This document shows, in pieces, positions 25,270-34,201 of a stretch of DNA of 64,000 nt. The stretch is from Microbacterium sp. SORGH_AS_0862 (GTDB taxonomy: Bacteria > Actinomycetota > Actinomycetes > Actinomycetales > Microbacteriaceae), in assembly GCF_030818795.1 (NCBI RefSeq), contig NZ_JAUTAY010000001.1, positions 2,666,001 through 2,730,000 on the forward strand. The letters run 5' to 3'. Each line of letters starts with the position of its first letter. Positions within the stretch are counted from its first letter, which is position 1. A model generated the notes under the pieces. It saw only the letters and a list, made by a program, of their open reading frames with translations. It did not search any database and was not told the origin of the DNA. The position numbers were made by a program, and so were the translations under genes.

Positions 25270-26696
25270 CCGAGCAGACATTCTCGGCGATCCTCGCTGA
25301 GCGCGCGCGGGCCGATCCCGACGAGCCTCTCGTCGTGGACAGTGCCGGGGCGATGACGGCGAGGGAGCTGGATGCCGCGGCCTCGGCGCTCGCGCACGAA
25401 CTCCTCCGCCGTGGTGTGCGGCGCGACGACCTCGTCGCGGTGTCGCTGCGCAACGGGCGTGACTTCTTGGTCGCGTGCTTCGGGATCTGGCGGGCGGGCG
25501 CGACGCCGCAGCCCCTGTCGACCGAGCTGACCGCGGCGGAGCGCGGTGCCCTGGAGGCGCTGGCCGTGCCCGCGGCCGCCGTGGGGTCGCGGCCCGCGTC
25601 GCCGGGGATCGCGTGGCTGCCCGGGGCGCGCGTGGCCCCGCGCGGCGGCGAGCTGCCGGATACGGCGGCATCGTGCTGGAAGGCCCCGGCGACCTCGGGC
25701 TCGACGGGACGGCCCAAGATCGTGCGCGCCGCCGCGCCCGCGAGCCTGGACCCCTCGCGCCCGGTCGCGGAGTTCCTGCCCCGCCGGGCGACGCAGATCG
25801 TCGCCGGACCCCTGTGGCACTCGGCCGTGTTCACCTACGCGTTCCGCGGCCTGCTGACGGGCCACCGTCTCGTCATCCTCGATCGGTTCGACCCCGCGGC
25901 GTGGGTCACGGCCGTCGAGACGCACCGGGCGACGTGGGGACTGCTGGTTCCGACGATGATGACGCGACTGCTGCGTCTTCCGCCCGAGGTGCGGGCGGCC
26001 GAACGGGTCGCCAGTATCGAGAGCGTGCTGCACATGGGGGCTCCGTGCCCGCCCGCTCTCAAGCGCGACTTCATCGACTGGCTCGGTCCCGAGCGCGTCG
26101 ACGAGGTCTACGCCGGTAGCGAGTCGAACGGTCTCACCCGCATCACGGGCACCGAGTGGCTCGAGCGCCCGGGCAGCGTCGGTCGCCCGATCGGGGGCAC
26201 CGGCGTGCGCATCCGAGACGAGCGGGGCGATGATGTCCCGGTCGGGGAGGCAGGACTGGTCTGGATGCGCCGCGGCTCCGCGGCAGCCTACTCATACGTC
26301 GGCGCGGCGTCGCGCCGCGACGCCGCGGGTTGGGACACCCTCGGCGACATCGGACACGTGGACGCCGACGGTTACCTGTTCCTGCACGACCGGTCCGACG
26401 ACATGATCAACCGCGGGGGCGACAGGATCGCCCCCGCCACAGTCGAGGCGGTGCTCGACGCGCACCCCGCGGTCGTCGAAGCCGTCGCTTTCGGCGTGCC
26501 CGACGACGAATGGGGGCGAGTCGTCCACGCGGCCGTCCGGCTGACGGATGCCACGGCGCTCCCGGTTGTCGCCGCGGCGGCGCGGTCTCAGCTGGGACGG
26601 CGCGCTCCCGCCGTCCTGCACCTGTCGATCACGCCGCTACGCAACGACGCCGGGAAGGTGCGGCGGTCGGCGCTGGCGGAGCGGTTCGTCGGCTGA
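25266..26696 (+). CDS. AMP-forming acyl-CoA synthetase / ligase of the nitrilase cluster
   Basis: A 476-residue ANL-superfamily adenylating enzyme. The phosphate loop is TSGSTGRPKIVRA. The A5-like motif is VYAGSESNGLTRITG, and the adenylate and hinge motifs are WDTLGDIGHVDADGYLFL and RSDDMINRGGDRI. The catalytic C-terminal Lys is in LRNDAGKVRRS. It activates a carboxylate as AMP ester, then probably as a CoA thioester or amide. It is translationally coupled to the glycosyltransferase and ends the cluster. The acid produced by the nitrilase is a natural candidate substrate (inference). Confidence 0.85.
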   Translation: MTEQTFSAILAERARADPDEPLVVDSAGAMTARELDAAASALAHELLRRGVRRDDLVAVSLRNGRDFLVACFGIWRAGATPQPLSTELTAAERGALEALAVPAAAVGSRPASPGIAWLPGARVAPRGGELPDTAASCWKAPATSGSTGRPKIVRAAAPASLDPSRPVAEFLPRRATQIVAGPLWHSAVFTYAFRGLLTGHRLVILDRFDPAAWVTAVETHRATWGLLVPTMMTRLLRLPPEVRAAERVASIESVLHMGAPCPPALKRDFIDWLGPERVDEVYAGSESNGLTRITGTEWLERPGSVGRPIGGTGVRIRDERGDDVPVGEAGLVWMRRGSAAAYSYVGAASRRDAAGWDTLGDIGHVDADGYLFLHDRSDDMINRGGDRIAPATVEAVLDAHPAVVEAVAFGVPDDEWGRVVHAAVRLTDATALPVVAAAARSQLGRRAPAVLHLSITPLRNDAGKVRRSALAERFVG

Positions 26697-26746
26697 GTGG
26701 CGGTGAAGACGTCGCGCCCCGAACGCTGCAGCGGGGCCGCGGCCCC

Positions 26747-27226
26747 TCAGACCTTGCGCGAATCCTCCGGGGCGGGGGAGAGGACGCGCCGCAGCAGGGC
26801 GACACACGAGGTCATCGCAACGCGGGGTTCGAGGATCCACTGGGTCTGCAGGCCGTCGAGGGCCGCCACCGCGAGGGTGACGAGATCGCGCGCACGTTCG
26901 GGGGAGAGGGAACCGCCCCACTCGGCCTGGATCTTGTCGGTGAGATGACCGCGCATCTGCGCGAATCGCGTGCGGAAGAACTCCTGAGCGGGATGCTCCT
27001 CGGTCGTGCTCTCGGCCGAGAGCACCGCGTAGAAGCGCACCAGGTCTGCGCGACGCTCGTTGGTGGCTGCGGCGAGCTCGAGGTAGTCGGGAACCGGCAT
27101 CTCGTCGATGCCCCGACCCTCGGCATCGCGCAGCGTGCCGTGTTCGTCGTAGAAGCGCTCGAGCGTCGCCAGGAGCAGCTTCTCCTTGGTGGAGAAGTGG
27201 TGCAGGATCGCGGACCGCCGCCCGGT
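26747..27226 (-). pseudogene. TetR-family regulator lacking its N-terminus
   Basis: The coding sequence resumes in the middle of a TetR HTH (TGRRSAILHHFSTKEKLLLA) and continues through a full ligand domain to VLSPAPEDSRKV. About 30 N-terminal residues, including the start and the first helices of the HTH, are missing. The reading runs directly into the 3' end of the MFS fragment, so a deletion removed the 5' end. The product would begin at an internal ATG (27100) without DNA-binding domain. Confidence 0.75.
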
Positions 27227-27230
27227 CGGA

Positions 27231-28310
27231 TCAGCGGACGCCGCGGATGACGGCGATCGCCGCGGCGCCCAGCAGGGCGAAGACCGCCGCGCCGACGTAG
27301 AGGGCGACGTAATTCTGGCTGCCGGGCGTCGCCCCGATCAGCAGGAGCACCGGGGCGAGTACGGGGGCGACCGTCTGGGGCACGGTGCTGGACAGGTTGA
27401 ACACGCCCATGCCCTTCGCGGCTTCTGTGTCGGAGTCGGGCAGTACGTCCGAGACGAGCGCGTAGTCGACGCCCATGTACGCCCCCTGCGACAGACCGCC
27501 GATCGCGACGCCGACGAGGAACCCGTCGAAGCCGGTGGCGGTGGCCACGACGATCATCGCGGCCGCGTAGCCGAGCGAGGCGGCGATGACGAAGACCTTG
27601 CGTCGTTTCACGAGGTCGCTCAGCCAGCCCGCGAGGAGGCTGCTGACGAACACGCTGGCCGCGAGCGCCAGCATGGAGATGAAGAGCAGATTCGGCAGCG
27701 CCTCCTTGGGCAGGCCGAGGTGGTCGCTGAGGAAGTAGGTCTTGTACGTCGTCAGCAGGGCCAGCGCGGTCCAGACGAGGAAGCGACCCACCCACGCGAG
27801 TCCAAAGGCCGGAAGACGGAACGGGTTGATCCACAGCGCGGTGAAGATGTCGGCGAGACGGAACCGGCCGACCTCCGCGCGGGTGCGCGGCGCTTCCTTG
27901 AGACCGGCGACGAAGATGACCACGAGCACGAGGGCGAGCGCGGCGGGGGCGAGGAACATCCACACGCCCTGCGTGCCGGTCCCCTGCACGAGGAACGTTC
28001 CGGCGACGGCCCCGATTTGACTGCCGGAGCCGAGCCACGCCGACACCCGACCGCGCTTGTGTGCGGGAACGCGCTCGGGCAGCACGGCCACGGTCGCGGC
28101 GAGGGCGGTGTTGAAGCCTACCTGCGCGATACACCATGCGACGGCGATCATCGGAACGGTCGTCGCCGCGCCCAGGAAGAACGTTGCGATGATCCCCACA
28201 AGCACGCCGCCGAGGATGAAGGGGCGCCGCTGACCGAAGCGCGAGGTCGACTTGTCGCTGAGGCGCCCGAAGATCGGGTTGGCGAAGAGTGCGCAGGCAG
28301 CGCCGATCCC
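27231..28310 (-). pseudogene. MFS sugar transporter (SLC45/GPH-like), 5' end deleted
   Basis: The homologous part starts at GAACALFANPIFGRLSD and continues to the normal end AAIAVIRGVR. It includes RFGQRRPFILGGVLVGI and a late SQGAYMGVDYALVSDVLP typical of these oligosaccharide transporters. Roughly the first 60 residues, with two helices and the start codon, are absent. The frame upstream is only the antisense of the neighbouring ROK gene. The junction lies near 28300-28310. In related bacteria such transporters lie beside ROK regulators and glycosidases. Confidence 0.8.
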
Positions 28311-29244
28311 GCGCGGGTCCTGCGCCTCCCGGTGCGACAGGATGTGACGCTCGCCGCCGACATTTCCACCGACCGTCTCCGGGTTGCCCTGGTCGACTCC
28401 GCCGGGGCGATCCTGTCCGTCGCCGAAGCGAACGCCGACATCGCGCTCGGTCGCTCGCACACGGTGGGCACCCTCGTCGCGCTCGAACGTTCTCTCGATC
28501 GCGAAGAGGGACGCCACCCGTCGCGCGCGGTCCTCGGACTTCCGACGATGGTGGACTACGAGCGCCAGCTCGTCGACCCGGCTGGCGCGCGCGCTCATGC
28601 CGAGTTGGACCGACGGTGCGACCGTCGACGAGTTCTCGTCGGCGCTCGGCATCCCCGTCACGATCGCCAACGGTGCGACGCTCGCCACCCTCGCCGAGCT
28701 CCGCCTCGGGGCGGGGCGCGGGAGAAAGAACTTCATCGTCCTCGGGATCGGTCACGAAGGGATCGGCTCCGGCATCGTCGTCGACGGTCGCGTGTTCGAG
28801 GGGGCGCGTGGCTTCGCCGGTGAGATCAGTCACGTCAGCGTTCACGCCGACGGCGTCATCTGTCCCTGCGGGCAACGCGGTTGCCTCGCAGCCGAGACGG
28901 CGAACCAGCTCCGGCTGTTCCTCCAGGCGCGCGGGGTCGACATGAACGCGGAGGCGTACGAAGAGCTGTCGACCGCGTCGGCGCAGGGCGACCCCGCCGT
29001 TCGGCGTCTGTTCGCCGACATCGGCTGGCAGATCGGTCGAGCCGTCGGCAGTGTCGCCAACGTCTTCGACCCCGACGCCGTGATCATCAACGACACCCTG
29101 ACCGAGGTGGGCGACGACGCGGTGACGCAGAGCCTCGTCCGCAGCATCACGCAGCACACCCACCCCGGCATCACGGCGGGGATGACGGTCGTGGCCTCCG
29201 ACCTGAAGCACACGTCGATCCTGGCGGGGGCGGGACTGCTCTGA
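28305..29244 (+). pseudogene. ROK-family regulator, 5' deleted and frameshifted
   Basis: The N-terminal winged helix is missing. The coding sequence begins ARVLRLPVRQDVTLAADIST and runs in one frame to ERQLVDPAG near 28590. It then continues in another frame from MPSWTDGATVDEF to ILAGAGLL. The shift lies in the GC-dinucleotide run gcgcgcgctc, consistent with slippage. The ROK zinc motif (CPCGQRGCLA) and GFAGEISHVSV are intact. The 5' break coincides with the MFS break, so one deletion removed both divergent 5' ends and the promoter between them. Confidence 0.78.
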
Positions 29245-29305
29245 GTCCCGCGCGCCACACGACGCGCATCCGGCCGCCCCGGTGAGGCCCCGCACCCTGC
29301 CGCAG

Positions 29306-29331
29306 CCCGGCTCGCGGCTCCAGGAGCCGGG
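29306..29331. terminator. Candidate terminator hairpin
   Basis: CCCGGCTC and GAGCCGGG pair across a 10-nt loop, between the convergent ends of the ROK remnant and the DsbA-like gene. There is no T run. Confidence 0.5.
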
Positions 29332-29334
29332 TGT

Positions 29335-30030
29335 TCAGTCGGCGCAGCCGTCCGAGCTGCACGCGAGCCCCGCGGCGGCCTCCCGCGGTGCCGTCACGAC
29401 CCGCGCCGCGGCGGCGATCTGCGCCCGTAGCTGCGCGGGTGAGGCGGTCGGGCTTCCGATCTGCACGAGCTCGTCACCGCGCCGCAGCAGCAGCATCGGG
29501 TAGCTGTGGACGCCGAGATCGGCGAGCCAATCCTGATCCCGTCGGGCCTGGCCGGCGATCACGTCGTCGTCGAGGTGCCCCCTCACGGCGGCGGTGTCGA
29601 GTCCGCGGTCGGCCGCGATGACGGCGTAGGTCTCGGCATCCGAGAGGCTGCGACCGTCGCGGTAGAACGCCGCCTGCATGGCAGCCGCCATCTCGAGCGC
29701 GCGGTGCTCGCCCGCGTTCGCACGCAGGGCGGCGAGGCCGCGGGCCGCGGCATCCGAGTCCAGCAGCATGCGGCCCTCGCTCAGAAGGCGCTCGTAGTCG
29801 GGGCCGAAGGCGACACCGGTCAGCTCGGCGATGCGGGCGTTCGCGTCGGGGATGTGGCCGAAGCGCCCGATCGGGGCGGAGTTCGCGCCCGAGAACAGAG
29901 CGCCGTGGACCACGGTGACGCGGATGTCGTCATCGGCGGCCAGCTCGTGCAGGGCCGGCGCCATGCCGTAGCACCAGCCGCAGTAGGCGTCGAAGACGTA
30001 GAGGAGGTCGTGCATGGGATGTCCCGTCAT
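29335..30030 (-). CDS. DsbA-family (FrnE-like) thiol oxidoreductase
   Basis: A 231-residue thioredoxin-fold protein. It begins MTGHPMHDLLYVFDAYCGWC, giving a CGWC active site at about residues 17-20. It also has the cis-Pro segment VHSYPMLLLRRG and a C-terminal Cys pair (ACSSDGC). There is no signal peptide, so it acts in the cytosol. The stop of the upstream HxlR gene overlaps its start (ATGA). It may act in disulfide or oxidative-stress handling controlled by the HxlR protein. Confidence 0.85.
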   Translation of the reverse strand: MTGHPMHDLLYVFDAYCGWCYGMAPALHELAADDDIRVTVVHGALFSGANSAPIGRFGHIPDANARIAELTGVAFGPDYERLLSEGRMLLDSDAAARGLAALRANAGEHRALEMAAAMQAAFYRDGRSLSDAETYAVIAADRGLDTAAVRGHLDDDVIAGQARRDQDWLADLGVHSYPMLLLRRGDELVQIGSPTASPAQLRAQIAAAARVVTAPREAAAGLACSSDGCAD

Positions 30031-30401
30031 CGGGGGGCGGCTTCGTCGAACGCGTGACGCGCGTCGAGCACGTCCTGCATGTGGGCGCGAGCCCAGTTCT
30101 CGACCGCGAGCAGCAGGGGGCCGAGGCTCGCGCCGCGTTCGGTCAGCTCGTAGATCGCGTGGGGCGGGCTCGTGGGTTGGACGGTGCGAGTGAGCAGACC
30201 GTCGCGTTCGAGACCCTTCAACGTTTGAGACAGCATCTTGGGGGAGATGCCGGCGACTCGTCGTGCGAGATCGCCGTGGCGCGCGGGTCCGTTCGAGAGG
30301 ACGCCGATGACGAGAATCGTCCAGCGGTCGCCGATCCGGTCCACCAGCTGCCGGCTGGGGCAGTCGGGGTTGTACGGGTCGAAGCCGAGTACCTCGTCCA
30401 T
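30027..30401 (-). CDS. HxlR-family transcriptional regulator
   Basis: A 124-residue winged-helix protein. It has Cys18 in NPDCPSRQLVDRIGDRWT, then GDLARRVAGISPKMLSQTLKGLERDGL and YELTERGASL. A single N-terminal Cys before the HTH is typical of HxlR/HypR redox- or aldehyde-sensing members. The start at 30401 has GAGAGGAC upstream. It lies between an NmrA-like reductase and the DsbA-like gene in one operon. Confidence 0.88.
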   Translation of the reverse strand: MDEVLGFDPYNPDCPSRQLVDRIGDRWTILVIGVLSNGPARHGDLARRVAGISPKMLSQTLKGLERDGLLTRTVQPTSPPHAIYELTERGASLGPLLLAVENWARAHMQDVLDARHAFDEAAPR

Positions 30402-30426
30402 GGGCGTCCTCTCGATCGGTAGGGAT

Positions 30427-31074
30427 TCAGTAAGCCACAGAGAAGCGCGCGCGGGGGTGAGCGTGCTTCTCGATCTCGTCGACGAAGGCGATGGCGTAGT
30501 CGGCGCCCGAGATCGCGGAGGTGCCCTCGGCATCCGTCAGCAGCACGTCGCCGCCCAGGCGGAAGGTGCCGGTGCGCTGGCCGGGGTTCCACGAGCCGAA
30601 GGTGGCGGCGGGGCTGAGGTAGAACCAGTCGAGGGCGGCGTCGCTGTCGCGCAGCGCGTCGAGGATCTCGCCGTGCGCGCGTGCCTCGGGTGCGAAGGCG
30701 GCGGGGAACTCGTCGGTGTCGACCAGGCGCGGGCCGCCTTCGGCGACGGCGAGCGAACCGGCGCCGCCCACGACGCCGAGGCGCGCTCCCGCCGCCAGGG
30801 CGGCGGAGACGACCGCAGGCAGGGCGACGATCAGGTTCGGCTCGCCCTCCTGGCGCGCGGTCGCGGGCAGGGCGACGACGATGTGCTGCGCGTCGGCCGT
30901 GATCTCGCGCACGAACGTCTCGTCGAAGATCGAGCCGGCGACGGATGCCACGCCCTCGGCGGTCTCGCCGCCCGAGCGCGAGACCCCGATGACCTCGTGG
31001 CCGCGGTGGGTGAGCTCCGCGGCGATGTTGCCTCCCGCGTAGCCGGTGGAGCCGAAGACGACGACCTTTGCCAT
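30427..31074 (-). CDS. NmrA-like NAD(P)-binding oxidoreductase
   Basis: A 215-residue atypical short-chain reductase. The N-terminal Rossmann motif VVVFGSTGYAGGNIAAELTHRGHEVIGVSRSG binds NAD(P); the middle contains GVVGGAGSLAVAEGG. It belongs to the NAD(P)H-binding/NmrA group and probably reduces a quinone or carbonyl, or senses redox state. It is first in the operon with HxlR and DsbA-like genes. AGGAAC precedes the start. Confidence 0.87.
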   Translation of the reverse strand: MAKVVVFGSTGYAGGNIAAELTHRGHEVIGVSRSGGETAEGVASVAGSIFDETFVREITADAQHIVVALPATARQEGEPNLIVALPAVVSAALAAGARLGVVGGAGSLAVAEGGPRLVDTDEFPAAFAPEARAHGEILDALRDSDAALDWFYLSPAATFGSWNPGQRTGTFRLGGDVLLTDAEGTSAISGADYAIAFVDEIEKHAHPRARFSVAY

Positions 31075-31098
31075 GGTGTTCCTATCTGTAGGGGAGTT

Positions 31099-31115
31099 AG
31101 TATCTAAAAGATAGC
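31099..31115. promoter_or_regulatory. Palindromic operator upstream of the NmrA-HxlR-DsbA operon
   Basis: TATCTAAAAGATA (31101-31113) is a perfect 5-bp inverted repeat in an otherwise GC-rich area, 27 bp before the first start codon. The operon's HxlR protein is the likely binder. Confidence 0.6.
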
Positions 31116-31238
31116 ACAGATTGGGCGCGCCTCGCCCATCTCGAGCACAGCGCGCACGTGCTGCCGCGGGCGTGGGCCGCGGGATGCGATTTGCCACGTT
31201 CTCTCCACCGGAGGGGCCGGCGGCACCGGGCCCGCGGG

Positions 31239-32438
31239 TCACCCGTAGTCGGGCAGTGCGAACGTCTCGGCGGGAGGGCGGAACAGGCCCGTGGTCAGTC
31301 GACGTCCGGCGCGCGATGAGGCCGCTCGCAGCACCCCGTGAAAGAGAGCTCGTCCGGCGCGAGAGCGGGGATTTGCGAGTCGCGGTGTGCCTGGTGGCAG
31401 ATCTTGTGCACGCGCGACGAACGGGCGGAGGATGTCCACGTAGCGCTGAAGGGCCGTCTCGACATCGGTGCTGCGCCCGAGCTCGCCGGCCAAGACGTAG
31501 GCACCCACCAGCGAGAGGGTCGTGCCCATGCCGCTCAGGGGAGACGCGCAATAGGCTGCGTCGCCGACGAGCGCGACTCTGCCACGGTGCCACGTGTCGA
31601 GGTGTACCTGGCCGACTCTCTCGAGATAGAACTCCTCGGCGTGGGCCATCTCGCGCAAGACGCGAGGCGCTTGCCACCCGGCATCCGCGAATCGCCTGAG
31701 CAGCGCGTCTCGCGAACGACCGGAGTCATCGTCGCCTGCGTCGGCCCGCTCATCGCCGCGGGTCGGGTAGGACAGTGTGGCGCGGATCGTTCCCAGGTTG
31801 TCGGGGCGCAGGGTGATAGTCCGTCCGCCCGTGGCGGTGTACCACCGCCACCAGTCGGTGTCGTCGGGTTCCCGTGGGATGGTCAGGTAGGCCGTCGACA
31901 TGTTCTTCGAGACGATCGGATCGATGCCGGGGAAGACCAGTCGGCGTGTGCGAGAGCGCATGCCCTCGGCGATCACGACGAGGTCGAACTGCTCGTCGGT
32001 TCCGTCGTCGAACGTGACGTGTGCGCCGGCACCGTGATCGTCGATCGAACGGATCGTGGTGCCGAAGCGGTACTCGACGCGCTCGTCGGTGAGGTCGAAC
32101 AACACCTGCGACAACTCGCCGCGGAGGATTTCGAGCTCGGCCGTCGCCCCGCCGGTGTCGTCACGCCCGGCGGGGAAGCTCGCCACCGTCTGCCCGCGGG
32201 TCCCGATGAATCGCGTTCCTGCCTCACGCGTGTTCCGGGCCCGGATCGCCTCTTCGACTCCCATGCGGCGCACCACCTCGCGACCGGCGCCGCGGATGTC
32301 GATGTTCTGTCCGCCCGCGCGCAGTTCGGGCGCGCGCTCGATGACGGTGACGTCCCACGCCGCGCGCTCCATCCAGAAGGCCAGTGCCGGCCCCGCAATG
32401 CTCGCGCCGCTGATGAGGACGCGCCGGCGCGCCGTCAT
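31239..32438 (-). CDS. FAD-dependent aromatic-type monooxygenase
   Basis: A 399-residue flavoprotein of the PheA/TetX type. The FAD motif is VLISGASIAGPALAFWME (GxSxxG variant). The DG-like segment is FDLVVIAEGMRSRTRRLVF, and the second FAD site is VALVGDAAYCASPLSGMG. It should hydroxylate an aromatic or polyketide-like compound using NAD(P)H, possibly inactivating a drug. It overlaps the exporter gene upstream by 4 nt (ATGA), so the two form an operon under the divergent MarR regulator. Confidence 0.88.
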   Translation of the reverse strand: MTARRRVLISGASIAGPALAFWMERAAWDVTVIERAPELRAGGQNIDIRGAGREVVRRMGVEEAIRARNTREAGTRFIGTRGQTVASFPAGRDDTGGATAELEILRGELSQVLFDLTDERVEYRFGTTIRSIDDHGAGAHVTFDDGTDEQFDLVVIAEGMRSRTRRLVFPGIDPIVSKNMSTAYLTIPREPDDTDWWRWYTATGGRTITLRPDNLGTIRATLSYPTRGDERADAGDDDSGRSRDALLRRFADAGWQAPRVLREMAHAEEFYLERVGQVHLDTWHRGRVALVGDAAYCASPLSGMGTTLSLVGAYVLAGELGRSTDVETALQRYVDILRPFVARAQDLPPGTPRLANPRSRAGRALFHGVLRAASSRAGRRLTTGLFRPPAETFALPDYG

Positions 32439-34093
32439 CGCGCCACCTCCGTCGTGACTGTCGCCGCGGCCGACGGCTCGCCGGCCTGCCGCTCGACGCC
32501 GCGCGCTGCCTCGACGCCCGCCGGTCGCGAGGGGATCAGGAAGGTGGCGATGACGCCGACCACCAAGAACCCGGCGGCGAGGAAGGCGCCGAAGGCCACG
32601 GCATCCGTCATCGCCTGACGTGCCAGGTCGGCGACGTTCTCGAGGCCCGGCAACTGACCGATCGGTTCGATCGCCGCGCCGGCGCTGTCGGTCACGGCAT
32701 CGGCGAAGTCTTTCGCGTCAGAGGAGGCATACCCGTTGTCCTCGAGCCTGTTCTGCAGTCCCCCGCCCAAGGTCGAGAAGAAGACGGTCGTGAGCGCCGC
32801 GATCCCGAGCGCCGAGCCGAGCTGGCGGAAGGTGCTCTGGATGCCCGAGCTCTGACCGCCCTCCTCGGCGGGCACGTCGGCGAGGACGACGTTGGTGACC
32901 TGCGCGGTGGCGAAGCCGACGCCCACGCCGTAGAAGAAGAGGACGACCGCGATGAGCGGCCACGATGCGTCGGTGACAGCCGCGACGAGACCGAGGCCGG
33001 CGAGGCCGAGCACCTCGAGCACCAGTCCGAGTCGCACGAAGGCCAGCGCGCTGACACGGTTCGAGAGGGGGAAGCTGATGCCGCTGGCGACAAAGCTGCC
33101 GATCGCGATCGGGACGAGGGCCAGGCCCGCCTGCAGGGGTGAGTAGCCCAGGGTGAACTGCAGCCAGAGGGGCAGCACGGCGATGATGCCGAACTCGCCG
33201 AGCCCGATGATCAGAGTGGCTACGTTGCCGTTGCGGAAGGACGCGATCGAGAACAGGCGCGTGTCCATGAGCGGCTGCTGGCGGCTGCCGGGGCGGCTGA
33301 GCCGTGCCTGCCTCCAGATGAACGAGGCGAGGAGGAACGCCGAGGCGACGAGTGCGACGAAGGCGGGCGACAGGCCGGAGTCCCAGCGGAAGCCGAACAC
33401 CTCGAAGGCGTTCTCGCTGATGACCCAGCCGTAGACACGACCCTCGACGAGCCCGAACGCGAGCAGCCCGAGACCGCTGACCGAGAGGGCGGCGCTGATG
33501 ACGTCGACGCCGCCACGCGAGCGGGCGGGCTGAAGGAGGAACAGCACCCCGATGACGACGATGACGATCGTCAGCGGAATGTTGATGCCGAACGCCCAGC
33601 GCCACGAGGCGTGCTCGGAGAGCCAGCCGCCGAGGACGGGGCCGAGCGCAGTGGCAGCGCCGATCGTCGAGCCCCAGACGGCGAACGCCTTGCCGCGCGC
33701 GGCACCGACGAACATCGCGTTGAGCAGGGCGAGCGAGGTCGGGAGCACGGCTGCGGCGCCGACGCCCTGTAGGAAGCGGGCGAGGACCAGGATCTCGCCC
33801 GTGGGGGCGAGACCGGCGAGCAAGCTCGTGAGGCCGAAGACGACGACGCCGGCGAGGAACACCGTCTTCGCGCCCCACAGGTCGGAGATGCGTCCGACGA
33901 CGAGCAACAGCGCGGCGAAGACGATCGCGTACGACTCCTGGATCCACTGCGCCTGGCTCGAGTCGATGCCCAGGTCGTCGATCACCGAGGGGGTGATGAC
34001 GTTGACGATCGTCGTGTCCACGACGATCAGGGCGACCCCCAGAGCCACGGCTATCAGGCCGATCCAGCGGCGAGCACTCTCGGATCGTGGCAT
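32435..34093 (-). CDS. MFS drug exporter, DHA2 (14-TM) type
   Basis: A 552-residue transporter. ALIVVDTTIVNVITPSVIDD is the DHA2 motif in helix 1, and VGRISDLWGAKTVFLAG is the loop 2-3 motif. Further signatures are PTSLALLNAMFVGAARGKAFAVWG and SSGIQSTFRQLGSALGIAA. It is a probable proton-driven multidrug exporter. GAGGAG lies upstream of the 34093 start. It is co-transcribed with the monooxygenase, giving an export-plus-inactivation pair. Confidence 0.92.
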   Translation of the reverse strand: MPRSESARRWIGLIAVALGVALIVVDTTIVNVITPSVIDDLGIDSSQAQWIQESYAIVFAALLLVVGRISDLWGAKTVFLAGVVVFGLTSLLAGLAPTGEILVLARFLQGVGAAAVLPTSLALLNAMFVGAARGKAFAVWGSTIGAATALGPVLGGWLSEHASWRWAFGINIPLTIVIVVIGVLFLLQPARSRGGVDVISAALSVSGLGLLAFGLVEGRVYGWVISENAFEVFGFRWDSGLSPAFVALVASAFLLASFIWRQARLSRPGSRQQPLMDTRLFSIASFRNGNVATLIIGLGEFGIIAVLPLWLQFTLGYSPLQAGLALVPIAIGSFVASGISFPLSNRVSALAFVRLGLVLEVLGLAGLGLVAAVTDASWPLIAVVLFFYGVGVGFATAQVTNVVLADVPAEEGGQSSGIQSTFRQLGSALGIAALTTVFFSTLGGGLQNRLEDNGYASSDAKDFADAVTDSAGAAIEPIGQLPGLENVADLARQAMTDAVAFGAFLAAGFLVVGVIATFLIPSRPAGVEAARGVERQAGEPSAAATVTTEVAR

Positions 34094-34111
34094 TGCGTCT
34101 CTCCTCAAATA

Positions 34112-34142
34112 GTTCTACCGTAGAATGATTCTTCGGGAGAAT
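34112..34142. promoter_or_regulatory. Two MarR-type palindromes in the divergent promoter
   Basis: GTTCTACCGTAGAAT (34112-34126) and ATTCTTCGGGAGAAT (34128-34142) are near-perfect 7-bp inverted repeats sharing RTTCTWCSGKAGAAT. Their centres are 16 bp apart. They lie between the exporter start and the MarR gene. Confidence 0.75.
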
Positions 34143-34201
34143 AACTTGATGAAGTGATAACCTGCAAGTCCGGTCGCAGGACGTCGGGACGGGAGGGCTT
34201 C

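Noticed and set aside
26812..29295. Long minus-strand frames across the MFS and ROK remnants
   Set aside because: They join unrelated pieces through deletion junctions and shadows; no single family explains them.
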